64,000 bases of DNA from an uncultured Pelagibacteraceae bacterium (GCA_902556905.1 CACDYK010000003.1:31499-95498); one strand, 5' to 3'; numbered from the stretch's first letter, positions 45,180-55,188 are shown. Notes: generated from the letters alone by a model not told the origin. Made by a program: numbers and translations.

Positions 45180-46142
45180 TTATCCTATTAAAATTGATAA
45201 GGACATATTTGTAGTTTGATAAACCACAACGTATCCAACTAAAAAATAAGTAGCTATCCATTTGAGATTAAAACTAATTTCCTTAGAACAAACTAAAGGA
45301 ATAACACCAATCATACAAACTTCTATAAATCTTGAAGCTATATTGGCTGAGTCAATAAACAATAGATAAAGAGCACAACCAATTGTAATTGTATATAATC
45401 CTTTTCTCTGAAAAAAATTCAAATTTTTGAAATCTAAGAATGAAAAAAAACTAATTAATAGAAGTGACCAAAAAAATGAGTTAGTAATTGAGGCTGATGC
45501 CAAAATTGCATTAAATTTTTCTTTACCATAATCAGGGGAATGATAAGCACTTAAATCAATTATTCCTTGCAGTGAAACTATTATAAAATCTTGAAATAAA
45601 TAAAAAATAATTGCTGGAATTATCATTAAAATTAAAAATCTTAATGAATATAGAGCCAATATTATAATACAAACTTTGTGAAATAAAACTCCAACAAGAG
45701 TTAATGCTAAATAAAATAATAAATTTTTATTTTCACTAACAATCGCATACAAAATGAAACAAGTTGCAATAGCAGTTCTTAATTGACTTGCTTCGTGAAA
45801 AGCTAAAAATTGTAAAAATACATAAAGAAAAATAGATAAATAATGATTTTTATCTATCTTAACTAATAAATTAATTTTAATAAACAAGCATAAAGAACTA
45901 ATAATTATAAATAAATCATAAAAGTTAAAAATATTTGATAAATAATAGTAAGTTATTACAAATAAAGGTTCATAGTAAAAGCTATTCAAAACATAATTAA
46001 GATTATATTTTAGAGCATGAACGTGTAAAATTTTATATGACTCAAGATCCCTAGAGTAATTAAAAATTATATATAAAAGCAATACATTTAAGACTACAAA
46101 AATAAAAAATTTAACCAGGTTATTATATAAATATTTTATCAT
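45180..46142 (-). CDS. EpsG-like polysaccharide polymerase (multi-pass)
   Basis: The 320-residue protein is strongly hydrophobic with about eight to ten helices. FHEASQLRTAIATCFILYAI and FHKVCIIILALYS resemble the conserved R-x-x-(I/L)-A and FH motifs of EpsG/Wzy-like polymerases. It is a candidate for repeat-unit polymerisation, separate from the ligase at 27222. Its start overlaps the next GT2 gene by four bases. Functional proof is lacking. Confidence 0.7.
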   Translation of the reverse strand: MIKYLYNNLVKFFIFVVLNVLLLYIIFNYSRDLESYKILHVHALKYNLNYVLNSFYYEPLFVITYYYLSNIFNFYDLFIIISSLCLFIKINLLVKIDKNHYLSIFLYVFLQFLAFHEASQLRTAIATCFILYAIVSENKNLLFYLALTLVGVLFHKVCIIILALYSLRFLILMIIPAIIFYLFQDFIIVSLQGIIDLSAYHSPDYGKEKFNAILASASITNSFFWSLLLISFFSFLDFKNLNFFQRKGLYTITIGCALYLLFIDSANIASRFIEVCMIGVIPLVCSKEISFNLKWIATYFLVGYVVVYQTTNMSLSILIG

Positions 46143-47047
46143 TTGTCAGTTTTTAACAACCAGCAGATAAGATTATAATAACTTAAAACCATTGCCTTTA
46201 AATCCTTTACAGAGAACTTTAAAAGAAAAAAAATTATTCTTGGAAATAACTCAATAAAAGTTAAAAAACAAATTATTAAATAGTTCGAATAAGAAAAATG
46301 TTTTTTGAAATATATTAACCGACTTTTTAAATAATTGGTTTGTCTAATTTCTTTATTTTTTTCAGATGAGACACCTCCTCTATGAAAACATTTTGAATTT
46401 GCGTTATAATACGAATTGTATCCTAGTAAATGTGATCTAAATGATAAATCTACTTCCTCCATATACAGAAAGAATCTCTCGTCAAAACCATTCAATTTAT
46501 CAAATACCGTTCTTCTTATTAAAAAAAAAGCACCTATTATCTGGTCAACTTTCATAGAATTTTCATGATTAAAATCTTTCATTAACATTCCTTTATTCTT
46601 AAAAATTTTGCTCAAACCCGTTGCAATAAAAAAAATTCTTTTTAAATTCGGAAAACGAGAGCAGCTTGCAACAGTTTTTTCATTTATATCAACCATCTTA
46701 GAACCTACTATGGCTATTAAGGAATTCTCTGGCTTTTCCATAAATTCTAAATTTATTTTTAAAGTGTTCTCAAAAATTTTTGTATCTGGATTTAAAAAAA
46801 GTATATATTTTTCAGTGGAATATTTTGAACCAATATTACATGCTTTTCCAAATCCATGATTTTTTTTTTCTTTAATTAATTTTATGAAGTCTTTACTTGG
46901 TAAATCTTTAAGAGAATTGTCAGTTGAATTGTTATCAACTATAATGATACTATTTATATTTTCATTATTAAATTCAATCAATGACAGGACACATTCCTTT
47001 AAGTAATTTCCAGTATTCCAATTAACTATAACAATATCAGTTTTCAT
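46139..47047 (-). CDS. Glycosyltransferase family 2 (rhamnosyltransferase-like)
   Basis: GT-A inverting transferase of 302 residues. It starts TDIVIVNWNTGNYLKECVLS, followed by IIVDNNSTDNS, FLNPDTKIF, GAFFLIRRTVF and FDERFFLYMEEVDLSFR. The pattern is that of the rhamnosyl transferases of the WcaA/RfbN type, which fits the rhamnose operon. A C-terminal hydrophobic stretch may anchor it. It is four bases from the following GT2 gene. Confidence 0.85.
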   Translation of the reverse strand: MKTDIVIVNWNTGNYLKECVLSLIEFNNENINSIIIVDNNSTDNSLKDLPSKDFIKLIKEKKNHGFGKACNIGSKYSTEKYILFLNPDTKIFENTLKINLEFMEKPENSLIAIVGSKMVDINEKTVASCSRFPNLKRIFFIATGLSKIFKNKGMLMKDFNHENSMKVDQIIGAFFLIRRTVFDKLNGFDERFFLYMEEVDLSFRSHLLGYNSYYNANSKCFHRGGVSSEKNKEIRQTNYLKSRLIYFKKHFSYSNYLIICFLTFIELFPRIIFFLLKFSVKDLKAMVLSYYNLICWLLKTDK

Positions 47048-47050
47048 TAT

Positions 47051-47989
47051 TTATTTTTTGTATGATCTGTATATATCAATTGACTTTTTTAGTAATTTAG
47101 TAGGTAAAAGTAAAATACTTAAATAACTAATTAAATTATAATTAGTAAATTGCTTTAAATTTTTCTTATAACTTAAAAAAGTTTTAAGATTATAATAATT
47201 TTCAGATTTAAGTATAAGTAAACTAATAAAATTAAATATCTTTGAATAATTAGAGTGATTTCTAACAGCAGCTATTTTTGATTCATTTTTATAATATGGA
47301 AGATTGTTAATACTATTTGATAAATCAATTAAAAAAACATTAAAAATATCTTTCAACCAATAACTCTCTTTGTTAAATGATGATATTACTGGTTTTTTAA
47401 AAATCTTAATTCTTATATCTCTTAAATAAATTTTTGAAAATATTAAACCTAAATGTGGAAAATTTTTAAATTTACTAAAATTAATTTTTTTAAAGTCTTT
47501 CGTAACTTTTTTTGAAAAGATACATGATCCTAACAAACTTAAGTACCATGCAAAATTTTCAAGAATAAGATTCTTATCATTTAATTCTGTTTTTTTTTTC
47601 AAAAAGTATTCTCTATTTTTAGCACCCAATATTATTAAATCATTTTTGTAGTTTAAGATTTCAGGGAGTTTATCAAAAAAATTAATATCTATTCTTGTTG
47701 AGTCTCCAATGATCCAAGTATAAAAGGTTTTGCTTAATTTGACCCCTTTAACATAATTCTGATCATGACCAAGATTTTTTTTATTTTTTAAATAAGTAAA
47801 ATTAATTGTAGAAATTTTTTTAATTTTTTTGAAATATTTTTCTGACGTACTATTTTTACTATCATCCAAAATAATAATATTAAATTTATATTTTTTTGAA
47901 TAAGAAATTATTTCATAAACTAATTTAGCAATTTGTCTTGGTCTATTATAAGTTAAAATTACTAATGTTAAATTTTTCAAATTTTTCAT
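47051..47989 (-). CDS. Glycosyltransferase family 2, divergent
   Basis: 312-residue protein with the GT2 opening LTLVILTYNRPRQIAKLVYE, then IIILDDSKN and WIIGDSTRID in place of the usual DxD. The rest is hydrophilic and Lys/Asn-rich, without the clear C-terminal motifs of its neighbour. It is probably a sugar transferase of the same repeat unit, though catalytic competence is uncertain. It starts 34 bases from a divergent plus-strand gene. Confidence 0.7.
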   Translation of the reverse strand: MKNLKNLTLVILTYNRPRQIAKLVYEIISYSKKYKFNIIILDDSKNSTSEKYFKKIKKISTINFTYLKNKKNLGHDQNYVKGVKLSKTFYTWIIGDSTRIDINFFDKLPEILNYKNDLIILGAKNREYFLKKKTELNDKNLILENFAWYLSLLGSCIFSKKVTKDFKKINFSKFKNFPHLGLIFSKIYLRDIRIKIFKKPVISSFNKESYWLKDIFNVFLIDLSNSINNLPYYKNESKIAAVRNHSNYSKIFNFISLLILKSENYYNLKTFLSYKKNLKQFTNYNLISYLSILLLPTKLLKKSIDIYRSYKK

Positions 47990-48023
47990 ATATTTATTAC
48001 AAAATGACCATATATTATATTTT

Positions 48024-49064
48024 GTGAAGATTAATAAAATTCAAATACTAATACCAGGTGGAGGCTTTTATGGGGGTTTAGAAAGTCTTCATCAGTTCGT
48101 TTACATGGCTAAGTCACTAGGAGTTGAAATAAGCTGTGTTTATATACCAACGCAAAATATACTTGGCAAGAACATAAGCTTTAAAAAAAATATTAATTTA
48201 AAAAATTACAAAATTAAAATTGAAAGTAAAATTGATGACACTAAAAATGTGTGTATAGTAATTCCAGAAACTTTTACTGGCTATATAAAAATAATTAGAA
48301 AAGCTAAGATTTCAATTTGGTGGTTAAGTGTAGATAATTACATAGATAAAATTAAATCAGAAAACCAGCAAAATTTAAGAAATTATTTAGTATTGTTAGC
48401 TGATTTTTCTAGAAAGATTTTTTTTTCTTTTATTAATCTTAATCATCACGCCAAATCTTTAAGTCTAAATGAAATTAAAAATAAAAAGATAATTCATTTA
48501 TGTCAATCTTACTATTCTTATAAATTTTTAAAAAAAAAAAAATTTAAAAATTTATTAATGCTAAAAGACTTTATTCAAATCAGAAATAGAAGAAAATTTA
48601 AAAAAAACATAGATATAATCTTAAATTCAAATAAAGGACAAAAATATAATGAATTGTTTATAAAAGAATACAATGAGATTTTCAAAATTGAAAAATTAAA
48701 AAATATGAGTTTAAATCAAACTCAAAAAAAATTACATCAATCAAAATTTTTTATTGATTTTGGACATCATCCTGGGAGAGATAGAATACCAAGAGAAGCT
48801 GTATCACAAGGCGCTAAGATTTTGATAAAGAAAGAGGGTGCTGCTAAAAATAAATTTGATGTCAATATCGATAATAATTATAAGTTCACTGAGTATAATC
48901 TAGATAATGAAATAAAAATACTTGAATTTCTTACGATTAATAAAATATTAGATAATAATTGGTATAATGTAAAAGCTTATTCACAAAAAATTAATAATGA
49001 TAAAATAGAAATGAAAAAACAAATTAAACAATTTATCAAAAAAATAAATTATGAAAAAAAATAA
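48024..49064 (+). CDS. Putative GT-B glycosyltransferase, unknown family
   Basis: I do not place this 346-residue protein in a defined family. It starts at a GTG (48024). QILIPGGGFYGGLESLHQF at the N-terminus looks like a GT-B acceptor domain, and FIDFGHHPGRDRIPREAVSQ near residue 250 resembles the donor-binding EX7E region, where a glutamate contacts the nucleotide sugar. No membrane helix or signal peptide is seen. Its stop overlaps the glf start by 14 bases, so it may be a galactofuranosyl transferase; this is inference. Confidence 0.55.
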   Translation: MKINKIQILIPGGGFYGGLESLHQFVYMAKSLGVEISCVYIPTQNILGKNISFKKNINLKNYKIKIESKIDDTKNVCIVIPETFTGYIKIIRKAKISIWWLSVDNYIDKIKSENQQNLRNYLVLLADFSRKIFFSFINLNHHAKSLSLNEIKNKKIIHLCQSYYSYKFLKKKKFKNLLMLKDFIQIRNRRKFKKNIDIILNSNKGQKYNELFIKEYNEIFKIEKLKNMSLNQTQKKLHQSKFFIDFGHHPGRDRIPREAVSQGAKILIKKEGAAKNKFDVNIDNNYKFTEYNLDNEIKILEFLTINKILDNNWYNVKAYSQKINNDKIEMKKQIKQFIKKINYEKK

Positions 49065-50166
49065 AATTTTAGTAGTTGGGGCTGGCTTTGCAGGTGCAGT
49101 TATAGCAAGGGAACTAGCTGAAAAAAATTTTAAAGTTACTATTATAGAAAAAAAAAATCATATAGCTGGAAATTGCTATACAAGAAGAGATAGTGAAACT
49201 CAAATTATGGAACATGTCTACGGTCCTCACATCTTTAATACCAATAATGAAAAAATCTGGAAATATGTTAAAAAATTTGGATCGTTTAAAGATTATGTCC
49301 ATAGAGTAAAAGCAAATATTCCAAAGGGAATTTTTTCCTTTCCAATAAACTTGTTAACAATAAATCAATTCTATAATAAAAAATTTACTCCTTATGAAGC
49401 ATCTAAATTTATTAAATCTAAACAAATAAAATTCAAAAACCCAAAAAATTTTGAAGAACAAGCTTTAAGTTTAATTGGTAAAGATTTGTACTTAAATTTT
49501 TTTTATGGGTATACAAAAAAACAATGGGGTGTTGATCCAAAACAACTCCCTGCATCTATTTTAAAAAGAATACCAGTAAGATTTAACTATGATGATAATT
49601 TTCATAAAGCTAAGTTTACTGGAATACCTTTAAAAGGTTATACTAGTGTAATTAAAAACATGCTTAATCATAAAAATATTAAATTAAAAATCAATACGTC
49701 CTGGGAAGAAGCAATGACAGACTATTATTTGCATACTTTTTATTCAGGAGAAATTGATAAATTATTCAAATATAAATATGGAAAGTTAGGATACAGAACA
49801 GTTTATTGGAAAAAAAAAATTGTTAGTGGTGATTATCAGGGGACTGCTGGAATTAATTTTCCACATTTAAAAGATAAACATACAAGGATTTACGAACATA
49901 AACACTTTACTCCTTGGGAAAAACATCAAAAAAGTATTATATTTTTTGAATATAGCAAAGAAACAACAAAAAATGACATCCCCTACTATCCCAAAAGACT
50001 ACCAAAAGATATTTTGAAATTAAATAAATACATAAAAGACGCAAAAAAACTCAACAATCTTACTCTTATTGGTAGACTAGGTACTTATAGATATTTAGAT
50101 ATGGAGGATGTTATTTTCGAAAGTCTTAAAATTTCAAAAAAATTTATAGAAAAATTAAATAAATAA
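49051..50166 (+). CDS. glf: UDP-galactopyranose mutase
   Basis: FAD-dependent enzyme that converts UDP-galactopyranose to UDP-galactofuranose. The 371-residue protein has the FAD motif VVGAGFAGAVIARELAE, GGNCY-like IAGNCYTRRD, GPHIFNTNNE, YGYTKKQWGVDP and LGTYRYLDMEDVI. All conserved elements are present and length is normal, so galactofuranose is expected in the glycan. The 3' end overlaps a convergent SDR gene by 12 bases. Confidence 0.94.
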   Translation: MKKNKILVVGAGFAGAVIARELAEKNFKVTIIEKKNHIAGNCYTRRDSETQIMEHVYGPHIFNTNNEKIWKYVKKFGSFKDYVHRVKANIPKGIFSFPINLLTINQFYNKKFTPYEASKFIKSKQIKFKNPKNFEEQALSLIGKDLYLNFFYGYTKKQWGVDPKQLPASILKRIPVRFNYDDNFHKAKFTGIPLKGYTSVIKNMLNHKNIKLKINTSWEEAMTDYYLHTFYSGEIDKLFKYKYGKLGYRTVYWKKKIVSGDYQGTAGINFPHLKDKHTRIYEHKHFTPWEKHQKSIIFFEYSKETTKNDIPYYPKRLPKDILKLNKYIKDAKKLNNLTLIGRLGTYRYLDMEDVIFESLKISKKFIEKLNK

Positions 50167-51030
50167 TTTTAAACCTTTTTTTAAATTTTTAAAATTATGA
50201 TTTATTAATATTTTAACTTTTTTATTACTTATAGATATATTTTTCACATCTTTGATATTTCTTTTTTTAATAATTTCTATCTTAGCTTTTTGTTTTAAAC
50301 TGTCTTCAATTTTTTTTACAACTTGTATTGTTTTATAATTATATCCACTTGAAATATTAACTATTTCATTAATTATTTTTTTTTTAAATAATTTTTTAAC
50401 AACTTCACAAAAATCATTTATAAATAGGTAATCTCTAGAGTCTTTACCTTCATTTCTAATTTTAATTTTTTTTTTCTTCTTTAATTTATTTACAACAATC
50501 TCGATCAAACCTTGTTTGCTGTTTATATTTTTTTTTTTACCATAAACATTTGATGGTCTAAGTATTAAATAATTTAATTTTTGTGTTTCGTGAAGTCCTA
50601 GTATGAATTTCTCTAATTCTTTTTTAGATTTTCCTAAATAATTTTTAGGTTTCAATTCAGAATTCTCTGTTACATATTTTTGATCGCCATAAATTGTCCC
50701 TGCTGAGGAAATAAATATCAAATTTTTATCTTCTTTTGCTAAATATGAAAATATTTTTTTAGAGGGATTTATGATTTTCTTTTTTTCAATAAGGTAATTT
50801 TTTTTATTGGATAAGGAAAATAATTTTGATGCTGAATGTAAAACTGTATCAATTTTATATTTATCAATTAGCTTTATTATTTTTTTTGTTTCTTTGAGTC
50901 TATAGTTAAATCTACTTTTTTTTGATATCTTAAATATTTTGTAATTTGAATTAAGTGTTTTTGTTAATTCACTACCGATAAAACCACTTGCACCTATTAT
51001 TAAAATTTTAGATATCTTCATTGATGACAA
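50155..51030 (-). CDS. NAD-dependent sugar epimerase/reductase (SDR) with shifted active site
   Basis: 291-residue extended SDR with IGASGFIGSELT at the N-terminus, ISSAGTIYG and LRPSNVYG. Where the family has Y-x-x-x-K, this one reads NYLGKSKKELE: Tyr sits one residue too far from the Ser-Lys pair. It could be a real variant, use another residue, or be a non-catalytic member. It overlaps the ABC transporter gene by 23 bases at its start. The substrate is unknown. Confidence 0.65.
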   Translation of the reverse strand: MSSMKISKILIIGASGFIGSELTKTLNSNYKIFKISKKSRFNYRLKETKKIIKLIDKYKIDTVLHSASKLFSLSNKKNYLIEKKKIINPSKKIFSYLAKEDKNLIFISSAGTIYGDQKYVTENSELKPKNYLGKSKKELEKFILGLHETQKLNYLILRPSNVYGKKKNINSKQGLIEIVVNKLKKKKKIKIRNEGKDSRDYLFINDFCEVVKKLFKKKIINEIVNISSGYNYKTIQVVKKIEDSLKQKAKIEIIKKRNIKDVKNISISNKKVKILINHNFKNLKKGLKLFI

Positions 51031-52819
51031 TATTTTTTAAAATTTTACTTTTACTTATAAGTTCATCAAAATTACCAGCGTTTATGATTTTCCCGTCAGA
51101 TATTTCATATAAAATATCACAGAATTTTAAAGTTTCTAACCTGTGAGCAACTATGATTATTGTAACTTTATCTGTGAAGTTTTTAATAACACTCATAACA
51201 TTTGATTCTGTTTGCATATCTAGAGCGCTTGTTGCTTCATCAAATACAATTAATGAGGCTTGTTTATATAGCGCTCTTGCAATAGCCAATCTTTGTTTTT
51301 GACCGCCTGACAATTTTATTCCTCTTTCACCGATAATTGTATCAAGACCCTTTTCAAGATTGGAAACATAATCTGATAAATCAGCATCTTTAATAGATTT
51401 TTTAACTAAATTTATATCAATAAGGTTTGGATTAATTCCATAAGCTACATTATTAGTAATTGTATCATCATTTAAAAAAATATTTTGAGGAACGTGAGCA
51501 ACATGCCTTTGCCATTCTTGTAAATTTTGATTATTAATTATTTGATCATCAATATATATTTTTCCTTCGGTTGGTTCTAATAAGCCCATAATAATATCGA
51601 TTAATGTACTTTTACCTGAACCTGTTTTACCAATTATACCTATCTTATTTCCTTTTCCAATTTCTATATTTAAATTATTAATAATCTTTTTATTTTTCTC
51701 ATATTCATATGAAATATTTTTTAATAAAATTTTTTTAGAAAAATTTAAATTTTTATTTAGATTTTTGACATAAGATTTTTTTTCAAATTTTAAATTTAAA
51801 ATATTAACTATACTTTTTAATGAGTCTCTAGAACCCATTACTCTTGATAATGAGGTGTATGTTTGTTGAGTTAAAGGTAATAACTTTTGGCCAGATAAAG
51901 CTAACAATCCAATTAAAGCTAGAACTTCTCCCTGAGGTTTTTCTGACATAAAATTAAATAATAAATAATAAAAAATAAAAGCTACAACTATTATTGCTAA
52001 AGCTTCTATTACATAGCGTGGTAGAATACCTAAAAAATTATTTTTAGATTGAGCAAGTCTTAACAATCTGTTGGATCCCTTAAATTTTTCAATAAAAAAA
52101 GAATGTAGATTATTAATAGTTATTTCTCTTTTTCCACCTAAACCCTCCTGAATATATTTAATTAAATATGACTCTTCGTCAGCTATAATTTTACTATTTT
52201 TAAATAGTCTTTTTTTTACAAATAAAAAAGTTAATAAATAAAAAATTAAAAAAAACGAAATTAAATAAGAAACCAATAATGAATTAACAAATAATAATAG
52301 AATTATAATTCCAAAAATTTGGATAATTGTACTTAAGAACAATAAAGTTGGAAAAATTATAGAAAATATTACTGCAGTTACTTTATTGGCAATATCACTA
52401 ATTAATTTATCTGAACTTTGTTGAATATACTCCTCATAAGGATAATCAATTAACTTAATAAAAACTTTATTAGCTATATCAGTACCTATGTCTGCATTAA
52501 ATTTTGTAGTTAGCCAGAGCAAAAATGTTTTAAAAATACTAGAAATTACAATAATAATTACAAATATCATTAATACCAATGATATCATTTGATCTCTATT
52601 TTTATTACCTAGCAATTGATTTATCTCAAATCCAAAAAAACTTTGTTCAAAGAAATTTGGATTTAGTAATGCTGATAAAAATGGAAGAACAGATCCTATA
52701 CTTACAATTTCAATTAATGCACCCAAAAACATCAGAAATACAAGTATTAGGAAATTTCTCTGGTTTTTTTTATCTATGAAAATCCACAGTGAAAAAAATA
52801 ATCTTAGAGTATTTAGCAT
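51008..52819 (-). CDS. ABC transporter with fused permease and ATPase (PglK/MsbA-like flippase)
   Basis: 603-residue half-transporter with six predicted helices in residues 1-320 and a full nucleotide-binding domain: GKTGSGKSTL (Walker A), KLSGGQKQRLAIARAL (signature), LIVFDEATSALD (Walker B) and IIVAHRLET. The permease is closer in layout to PglK, which flips lipid-linked oligosaccharide, than to lipid A-flipping MsbA. No Wzx-type flippase is visible in the window, so this may fill that role. Confidence 0.82.
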   Translation of the reverse strand: MLNTLRLFFSLWIFIDKKNQRNFLILVFLMFLGALIEIVSIGSVLPFLSALLNPNFFEQSFFGFEINQLLGNKNRDQMISLVLMIFVIIIVISSIFKTFLLWLTTKFNADIGTDIANKVFIKLIDYPYEEYIQQSSDKLISDIANKVTAVIFSIIFPTLLFLSTIIQIFGIIILLLFVNSLLVSYLISFFLIFYLLTFLFVKKRLFKNSKIIADEESYLIKYIQEGLGGKREITINNLHSFFIEKFKGSNRLLRLAQSKNNFLGILPRYVIEALAIIVVAFIFYYLLFNFMSEKPQGEVLALIGLLALSGQKLLPLTQQTYTSLSRVMGSRDSLKSIVNILNLKFEKKSYVKNLNKNLNFSKKILLKNISYEYEKNKKIINNLNIEIGKGNKIGIIGKTGSGKSTLIDIIMGLLEPTEGKIYIDDQIINNQNLQEWQRHVAHVPQNIFLNDDTITNNVAYGINPNLIDINLVKKSIKDADLSDYVSNLEKGLDTIIGERGIKLSGGQKQRLAIARALYKQASLIVFDEATSALDMQTESNVMSVIKNFTDKVTIIIVAHRLETLKFCDILYEISDGKIINAGNFDELISKSKILKNIVINEDI

Positions 52820-54097
52820 TTAAAGTGTTGCATCTGAATATTTTTTATTAAAAAAGCCTTTTAAATCGTAAATTACGTTATTTGTTTTACAGTAACTTTT
52901 TATTTTATTAGGTGATAAATTTTTAAAATTTTTATGTTTAACAGCTAGTATTACTCCATTATAAAAAGACTTATTAATTTTTTTTATTAAATTAAATTTA
53001 ATATTCGTTATTTCTAACTCATTTTTTTTTACATTAGGATCAAAAACATCAACTTGGCAATTTTTTTTATTAAGTGTCTTGATTATATCGAAAACTTTTG
53101 AATTTCTTGTGTCTGGACAATTTTCTTTAAAAGTCAAACCTAATATTAAAATTTTATATTTTTTATTAATAATTTTCTTTTTTTTAAACAGCTTAAAAAA
53201 ATTAGTAACAATATATTTGCCCATGCTGTCATTAATTTTTCTACCTGCTAAAATAACTTTTGGCTCATAATTATTTTTTTTAGATATATGAGTTAAGTAA
53301 TAAGGGTCTACACCAATACAGTGTCCTCCCACCAGGCCTGGTACAAATTTAATAAAATTCCATTTAGTAGATGCTGCCTCAATCACTTCATGAGTATTAA
53401 GATTAAGTTTTTCAAAAATTTTTGATAATTCATTAACAAATGCAATATTCAAATCCCTTTGTGTATTTTCAATAACTTTTGCAGCTTCTGCAACTCTTAT
53501 AGAGCTACATTTGTAAGTAGTATTGATAATTTTTTTATACAATTTATCAATGAAATTTGTGATATTTTGATTAGATCCAGAAACTATTTTAACAATATTC
53601 TTTAAATTTTTTTGCTTTTCACCAGGACTAATTCGTTCAGGGCTGTAACCCAAAAAAAAATCTATATTTAATTTAAGACCTGTGTCTTTTTCAATAATAT
53701 TTGCACAAATATTTTCTACACATCCTGGATAAACTGTGGACTCATAAATAATTAAATCATTTTTTTTTAAAATTTTACTTAATGCTTTTGTGGCATTTAT
53801 CAAATGTTTTAAATCTGGCTTATTTGATTTGGTAATTGGTGTAGGTACTGTTACTATAAAAATATTACAATTCTTAATTTTTTTTAAATCCCTAGTAAAA
53901 TTTAATTTTTTTAATTTATGTTTTTTTATTTGATTAGTTCTATCATATGATAAGCTTAGCTCATCTATCCTCTTTTTGTTGTAATCATAACCAATACAAT
54001 TAAATTTATTTGTAAATTCATCTAGTAAAGGCAGCCCTACATACCCCAATCCAATTACAGCTATTTTGATATTATGTTTTTTTATTTTTTTAAACAT
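52820..54097 (-). CDS. UDP-N-acetylhexosamine / UDP-sugar dehydrogenase (TviB/WbpO-like)
   Basis: Oxidises a UDP-sugar at C6 to the uronic acid with two NAD+. The 425 residues have IAVIGLGYVGLPLLDEF, YESTVYPGCVENI, EAAKVIENTQRDLNIAFVNE and the active-site GGHCIGVDPYYLT with the catalytic cysteine. This pattern fits the WbpO/TviB branch, so UDP-GlcNAcA or UDP-GalNAcA is the likely product. It lies one base from the 4-epimerase gene, which would convert the product. Confidence 0.88.
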   Translation of the reverse strand: MFKKIKKHNIKIAVIGLGYVGLPLLDEFTNKFNCIGYDYNKKRIDELSLSYDRTNQIKKHKLKKLNFTRDLKKIKNCNIFIVTVPTPITKSNKPDLKHLINATKALSKILKKNDLIIYESTVYPGCVENICANIIEKDTGLKLNIDFFLGYSPERISPGEKQKNLKNIVKIVSGSNQNITNFIDKLYKKIINTTYKCSSIRVAEAAKVIENTQRDLNIAFVNELSKIFEKLNLNTHEVIEAASTKWNFIKFVPGLVGGHCIGVDPYYLTHISKKNNYEPKVILAGRKINDSMGKYIVTNFFKLFKKKKIINKKYKILILGLTFKENCPDTRNSKVFDIIKTLNKKNCQVDVFDPNVKKNELEITNIKFNLIKKINKSFYNGVILAVKHKNFKNLSPNKIKSYCKTNNVIYDLKGFFNKKYSDATL

Positions 54098-54098
54098 T

Positions 54099-55076
54099 TT
54101 AAAATTTATTTTTTTTTAAAAACCAATTTACATACTTTGTAATTCCCTCTTCTAATGATGTCCTAATTTTGAAATTAATTTTTTTCTTAAGTTTAGAGGT
54201 ATCTCCAAATGTTTGATAAATATCTCCTTTTTGTAATGGCAAATATTTTATCTTGGCTTTTTTACCTAATCTATTTTCTATATATCTCAAAAATTTTTTT
54301 AAATTTTCAGGAGAAGAACTTGCAATATTAAACAATTGGTAGGGGATTTTATCTTTAGAGGGTTTAGAAATAATTTTTTTTATAGCATTGGTAACGTCAT
54401 CTATATAAGTAAAATCTCTTTTATGATTCCCATAATTGAACATATTCAAAAATTTATTTTTCATTATAGAATTTGCAAACTTATATAGTGCCATATCAGG
54501 TCTACCATAAGGACCATAAACTGTAAAAAACCTTAAGCCTGTCGCGGGTAACTTATGAATATTGCTATAAGAATAAGCAATGACCTCATTACTTTTTTTT
54601 GTTGCTGCATAAAAAGTTAAAGGTTTGTCAGTATCATAATGTTCTTTTAACGGAAATTTACTATTATCACCATATACTGAGCTAGTAGAAGCAAAAATAA
54701 AATGTTTTATTTTATTTCTAGATGATTGATTAATAATATTAAAAAAACCATTTAAATTATTAATAACATAAGCCTCAGGGTTTGATATTGAATACCTTAC
54801 TCCGGCTTGAGCTGCCAAATGAATCACAACATCAAATTTTTCTTTAAAAAATAATTCTTTAATTTTTCTTGAATTTAAATCAATTTTAATAAATTTAAAA
54901 TTAGTACTTAATTTTTTTAAAATATTAATTCTTTCTTTTTTTAATTTTACATCATAATAGTTGTTTACATTATCTATGCCTACTAAGGATAAATTCTTAT
55001 TTTTAATTAAATCTTTGCACAAATGGAATCCTATAAATCCAGCTGATCCAGTAATGAGAATTTTTTTATTTTTCAT
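54099..55076 (-). CDS. UDP-glucuronate 4-epimerase-like protein
   Basis: 325-residue extended SDR with LITGSAGFIGFHLCKDL, HLAAQAGVRYSI, FASTSSVYGDN, the catalytic YAATKKSNE and LRFFTVYGPYGRPDM. The AAQAGVRYS and YGPYGRPDMA segments are characteristic of the UDP-glucuronate and UDP-GlcNAcA 4-epimerase branch. With the adjacent dehydrogenase it forms a two-gene uronic-acid module, supplying a UDP-galacturonate-type donor. Confidence 0.87.
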   Translation of the reverse strand: MKNKKILITGSAGFIGFHLCKDLIKNKNLSLVGIDNVNNYYDVKLKKERINILKKLSTNFKFIKIDLNSRKIKELFFKEKFDVVIHLAAQAGVRYSISNPEAYVINNLNGFFNIINQSSRNKIKHFIFASTSSVYGDNSKFPLKEHYDTDKPLTFYAATKKSNEVIAYSYSNIHKLPATGLRFFTVYGPYGRPDMALYKFANSIMKNKFLNMFNYGNHKRDFTYIDDVTNAIKKIISKPSKDKIPYQLFNIASSSPENLKKFLRYIENRLGKKAKIKYLPLQKGDIYQTFGDTSKLKKKINFKIRTSLEEGITKYVNWFLKKNKF

Positions 55077-55188
55077 TATTTTTTTTAAATATTAAATTAA
55101 AAACTGCTTACGTAAAGTTTGCAAAAATAATATATAACATGTACTTAATTCATTGTGAACAAATGTAAATTCAATAAATTAAAATAAA

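Noticed and set aside
55077..55188. Promoter boxes for the GT29-like gene
   Set aside because: TAATAT and TTGTGA-like hexamers occur, but none pair at acceptable spacing, and the region is too A/T-rich to trust single boxes.
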